Assembly (NCBI RefSeq): GCF_025821625.1
Contig: NZ_JACKSH010000054.1
Coordinates: forward strand, 1-64,000
DNA from: Mycolicibacterium pyrenivorans
GTDB taxonomy: Bacteria; Actinomycetota; Actinomycetes; Mycobacteriales; Mycobacteriaceae
Direction: 5' to 3'
Length of the DNA stretch: 64,000 nucleotides
Shown here: one piece after another, positions 63,119-64,000 of the stretch
Numbering within the stretch: position 1 is the first letter of the stretch
Layout of the letters: each line of letters opens with the position of its first letter
Made by a program: the position numbers and the translations under genes
The notes under the pieces: model-generated
What the model was told of the DNA's origin: nothing
Database searches by the model: none
Seen by the model: only the letters and a program-made list of their open reading frames with translations

Positions 63119-64000
63119 GTGAGTGACAACCTGTTGCACGGCCCGCTGGAAAACCGCCACCGCGAGCTCGGGGCGAGCTTCGCCGAGTTCGGCGGCTGGC
63201 TGATGCCGGTGTCCTACGCGGGCACGGTGGCCGAGCACACCGCCACCCGCACCACCGTCGGCCTCTTCGACGTCAGCCACCTCGGAAAGGCACTGGTGAA
63301 GGGTCCCGGCGCGGCCGAGTACGTCAACTCCGCCTTCACCAACGATCTGGGCCGTATCGGTCCGGGCAAGGCGCAGTACACGCTGTGCTGCACGGAAGTG
63401 GGCGGCGTCGCGGGTGTGATAGACGACCTGATCGCCTACTACGTCTCCGACGACGAGATCTTCCTGGTCCCCAACGCCGCCAACACCGCCGCAGTCGTCG
63501 CCGCGCTGATCGAGCGCGCCCCCGACGGCCTGGCCATCACCGACGAGCACCGCTCGCGCGCGGTGCTGGCCGTGCAGGGACCCAAGTCGGCCGAGGTGGT
63601 CGGCGGTCTGGGGTTGCCCACCGATATGGACTACATGGGCTACGCCGACGCGGCCTTCGGCGGCGTCGAGGTTCGGGTGTGCCGCACCGGTTACACCGGC
63701 GAGCACGGCTACGAGTTGTTACCGGACTGGGATCGGGCGGCGGTGGTGTTCGACGCCCTCGTCGAGGCCGTCGCCGCGGCCGGTGGCGAGCCTGCGGGCC
63801 TCGGCGCGCGCGACACCCTGCGCACCGAGATGGGCTATCCGCTGCACGGACACGAGTTGTCGCTGGACATCTCACCGCTTCAGGCGCGGTGCGGCTGGGC
63901 CGTCGGCTGGAAGAAGGACGCGTTCTGGGGCCGCGAGGCGCTGCTGGCGGAGAAGGAAGCCGGTCCGCGGCGCACACTGCGCGGCCTGAAGGCTCTCGGT
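63119..64000 (+). CDS. gcvT: Aminomethyltransferase GcvT (glycine cleavage T protein), 5' part
   Basis: The first 294 residues are present and the gene runs off the window end. T protein takes the aminomethyl group from lipoyl-H protein onto tetrahydrofolate and releases ammonia. Recognised stretches are [57 protein letters not shown] and [16 protein letters not shown]. The GTG start lacks a ribosome site; TAGTGT ends eight bases before it. Divergent from pepB. Confidence 0.96.
   Translation, partial: MSDNLLHGPLENRHRELGASFAEFGGWLMPVSYAGTVAEHTATRTTVGLFDVSHLGKALVKGPGAAEYVNSAFTNDLGRIGPGKAQYTLCCTEVGGVAGVIDDLIAYYVSDDEIFLVPNAANTAAVVAALIERAPDGLAITDEHRSRAVLAVQGPKSAEVVGGLGLPTDMDYMGYADAAFGGVEVRVCRTGYTGEHGYELLPDWDRAAVVFDALVEAVAAAGGEPAGLGARDTLRTEMGYPLHGHELSLDISPLQARCGWAVGWKKDAFWGREALLAEKEAGPRRTLRGLKALG

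Overview
The window is a high-GC actinobacterial chromosome segment from a mycobacterium, most likely a fast-growing Mycolicibacterium-type species. Three things show this: the fabD-acpM-kasA-kasB-accD6 FAS-II operon with its MabR regulator next door, gene order that follows (from memory) the M. tuberculosis stretch from accD6 (Rv2247) to gcvT (Rv2211c) with interruptions, and many GTG/TTG or leaderless starts. AcpM is 99 residues, the short form I associate with fast growers. No transposase, phage gene or CRISPR array was seen.

Layout. 1-9.7 kb (all minus strand): mycolate elongation operon (accD6, kasB, kasA, acpM, fabD), its activator mabR, and pyruvate dehydrogenase E1 aceE. 9.9-11.7 kb: a lipoprotein, a DUF3052 protein, peroxiredoxin ahpE and tRNA-Val(TAC). 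11.8-22.0 kb: a block absent from the corresponding M. tuberculosis position as I recall it, holding a zinc-ribbon/cyclase-like/STAND ATPase with a coupled glycosyltransferase, a Gre-like factor, and a VOC-amidohydrolase-PucR-D-amino-acid-oxidase-fold catabolic cluster. 22.0-28.1 kb: cobD, SURF1, ptpA, ptkA, NIF3, a zinc-ribbon coiled-coil protein and RNase H/acid phosphatase. 28.1-33.2 kb: accessory genes (XRE-cupin regulator, GliT/TrxR-like flavoprotein plus methyltransferase, SLC13/RCK permease, AraC-VOC pair). 33.3-40.5 kb: RNase P RNA, a CYTH-CHAD protein, an orphan fatty-acyl-AMP ligase, an enoyl-CoA hydratase, panB and a WS/DGAT acyltransferase. 40.5-53.5 kb: two CaeA/Hip1-type secreted hydrolases, a GNAT, glnA2, glnE, a four-gene insert, and glnA1. 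53.6-64.0 kb: RDD and DUF4191 membrane proteins, lipA, lipB, an epimerase, dlaT, a small hypothetical, ephD, pepB and the start of gcvT.

How the genes work together. Mycolic-acid precursor elongation dominates the left end, under MabR. AceE (E1) and DlaT (E2), with LipB and LipA that make and attach lipoate, supply pyruvate dehydrogenase; GcvT belongs to the other lipoate-linked system. GlnA1, GlnE and GlnA2 form the nitrogen module, and a double GlnR-type box precedes glnA1. CobD and the phosphatase half of the RNase H fusion fit late cobalamin assembly.

At least eleven starts lack a Shine-Dalgarno sequence and instead carry a TANNNT -10 element 6-7 nt before the start codon, the signature of leaderless transcripts. 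The most interesting unexplained items are the GliT-like dithiol oxidase/methyltransferase cassette, the cyclase-like STAND protein with its glycosyltransferase, a 25-bp tandem repeat over the pepB stop codon, a duplication at the ptkA/ptpA junction, the orphan FAAL, and a candidate SigF promoter before a mechanosensitive-channel-like gene.
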